Below, one piece after another: positions 4,901-5,547 of a stretch of 5,547 bases of DNA (positions within the stretch are counted from its first letter, which is position 1; every line of letters begins with the position of its first letter). The position numbers and the translations under genes were made by a program. Location: positions 1 to 5,547 of the forward strand of contig QENJ01000292.1 in assembly GCA_013374505.1 (NCBI GenBank), in the 5' to 3' direction. The stretch is from Candidatus Methanophagaceae archaeon. Lineage in GTDB: Archaea; Halobacteriota; Syntropharchaeia; Alkanophagales; Methanospirareceae. Under the pieces are notes generated by a model. It had not been told where the DNA came from. It ran no database searches and was given only the letters and a program-made list of their open reading frames with translations.

Positions 4901-5547
4901 GGCTGTCCCACAAAAATCACAGCCATAGCGGCAAAAAAATACACCCACCAACAAACAAATAACCAAACAACCAAAGACCCAAAGTACGAGAACCTCACGA
5001 GAAGTACAACGAATAACCCTAATTAGCAGCCACCTTAGCTGCCTGACCAGATACCAAACCGACAATTTCACTTAATGAAATCCCCATTCTACATAATTTT
5101 GCCCACATCACCTTCATATTATGTGCCGTGCACACCAGATTAAACTCATTACGCACATTCGCTATACCCCGAGTAAGGAACTCAAAAAACTTCATATTAT
5201 ACTTGATATTCCCAAACGGCCATTCAACAGTTGCCTTTCGCTTTTTGTACTCTTCTTTACCCGCTTCTGACTGCATCTTAGCAGCCATCCGCCTGCGTTC
5301 CGCCTCATAGTCATCGCTAGTGATTTTCCTTTTTTTGCCTTTTCCGGCACATTCTGCCTGAAACGGGCATTCACTGCAGTTCGCACCAGAATATGAGTAC
5401 TGTAACTTACCTTTAACCATATATTCACCCTTCCTGACGAGTACGTCACCATTAGGGCATATAAACTGGTCATTCGCTTCGTCATACTCGAACTTATCTT
5501 TCGAATACGGGTTATCCACAATTTTCTTGCCCTTATGCTCCTGCGCC
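4901..5547 (-). mobile_element. 3' part of an IS1182-type insertion sequence
   Basis: The presumed outer end reads GGCTGTCCCACAAAAATC from 4901, followed by ACAGCC (4919-4924), so the tip can fold on itself. Between the tip and the transposase stop (5019) lie about 95 non-coding bases, AC-rich on the plus strand. The transposase runs out of the window, so the other end and any target duplication cannot be seen. The tip abuts ISL3 transposase sequence, which suggests that this element inserted into an older ISL3 copy. Confidence 0.6.
5019..5547 (-). CDS. IS1182-family transposase, C-terminal part, cut by the window edge
   Basis: 175 residues are visible; the frame is open to the window edge (AQEHKGKKIVDNPYSKDKF...), so the GTG at 5519 is not the true start. 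In order there are a Cys-rich block (CPNGDVL, then CSECPFQAECAGKGKKRKI), a helical stretch YEAERRRMAAKM, and VEWPFGNIKYNMKFFEFLTR with the following NEFNLVCTAHNMKVMWAKL. This is the pattern of the DDE domain end of IS1182-type transposases (DDE_Tnp_1_6); the Glu of VEWPFG, about residue 108 of the visible part, is the likely third catalytic residue. The visible part shows no break, so the enzyme may be active. The earlier Asp residues lie outside. Family length is about 450-550 residues, so roughly the last third is present. Confidence 0.88.
   Translation of the reverse strand, partial: AQEHKGKKIVDNPYSKDKFEYDEANDQFICPNGDVLVRKGEYMVKGKLQYSYSGANCSECPFQAECAGKGKKRKITSDDYEAERRRMAAKMQSEAGKEEYKKRKATVEWPFGNIKYNMKFFEFLTRGIANVRNEFNLVCTAHNMKVMWAKLCRMGISLSEIVGLVSGQAAKVAAN

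Noticed and set aside
4889..5071. Minus-strand frame of 60 codons across the IS end
   Set aside because: It spans the IS tip and the AC-rich region and overlaps the transposase 3' end in another frame. Its composition is that of low-complexity DNA.
5192..5521. Alternative frame within the IS1182 transposase
   Set aside because: It is an out-of-frame reading of the transposase, with no family pattern.

Overview
The window looks like a piece of an AT-rich archaeal genome, probably a euryarchaeote. A link to the ANME-1/Methanophagales or Methanosarcinales neighbourhood is a guess from the gene mix. The archaeal signs are TATA boxes (TTTTATATA, TTATATATA and similar) at sensible distances from starts, two genes whose TATA box lies only about 25 bases before the ATG (leaderless transcripts), oligo-T tracts after a gene, and a secreted protein dense in N-glycosylation sequons. 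Almost all real coding sequence is on the minus strand.

Layout from high to low coordinates, i.e. along the minus strand. 5547-4901: the 3' part of an IS1182-type transposase and the end of its element. 4900-4663: the C-terminal stub of an ISL3-family transposase, apparently cut by the IS1182-type insertion. 4660-4604: a short intergenic repeat that also carries the TATA box of the next gene. 4578-2748: a membrane-anchored glycerophosphodiester phosphodiesterase, split by one extra base in a T7 run. 2617-2078: a lipoprotein with a chagasin-like (I42) cysteine-peptidase-inhibitor domain. 2055-1892: a decayed copy of the lipoprotein leader and signal peptide. 1326-889: a second lipoprotein, with the same signal peptide but a mature part made of 11-residue repeats. 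811-792: oligo-T terminator. 782-652: an inverted-repeat, MITE-like element. 500-1: a YjdF/DUF2238-like membrane protein with one extra base in a G5 run, running off the window. On the plus strand, 1464-1733 is a GxxExxY-family gene that has lost its middle and is bounded by inverted copies of a short repeat.

The theme is the cell envelope. Two lipoproteins share promoter, ribosome binding site and signal peptide but carry unrelated mature parts, and a third copy of the same leader survives as a relic. A polytopic membrane GDPD lies just upstream on the same strand, but gene 2 has its own promoter, so one operon is not required. The region is full of mobile debris: two IS remnants, a GxxExxY remnant and at least three places carrying the same kind of AATCTGYGT-type repeat. 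I see no tRNA, rRNA or CRISPR array. The most notable items are the signal-peptide cassette, the hendecad protein with sequons on one helix face, and a repeat that seems to supply a promoter.
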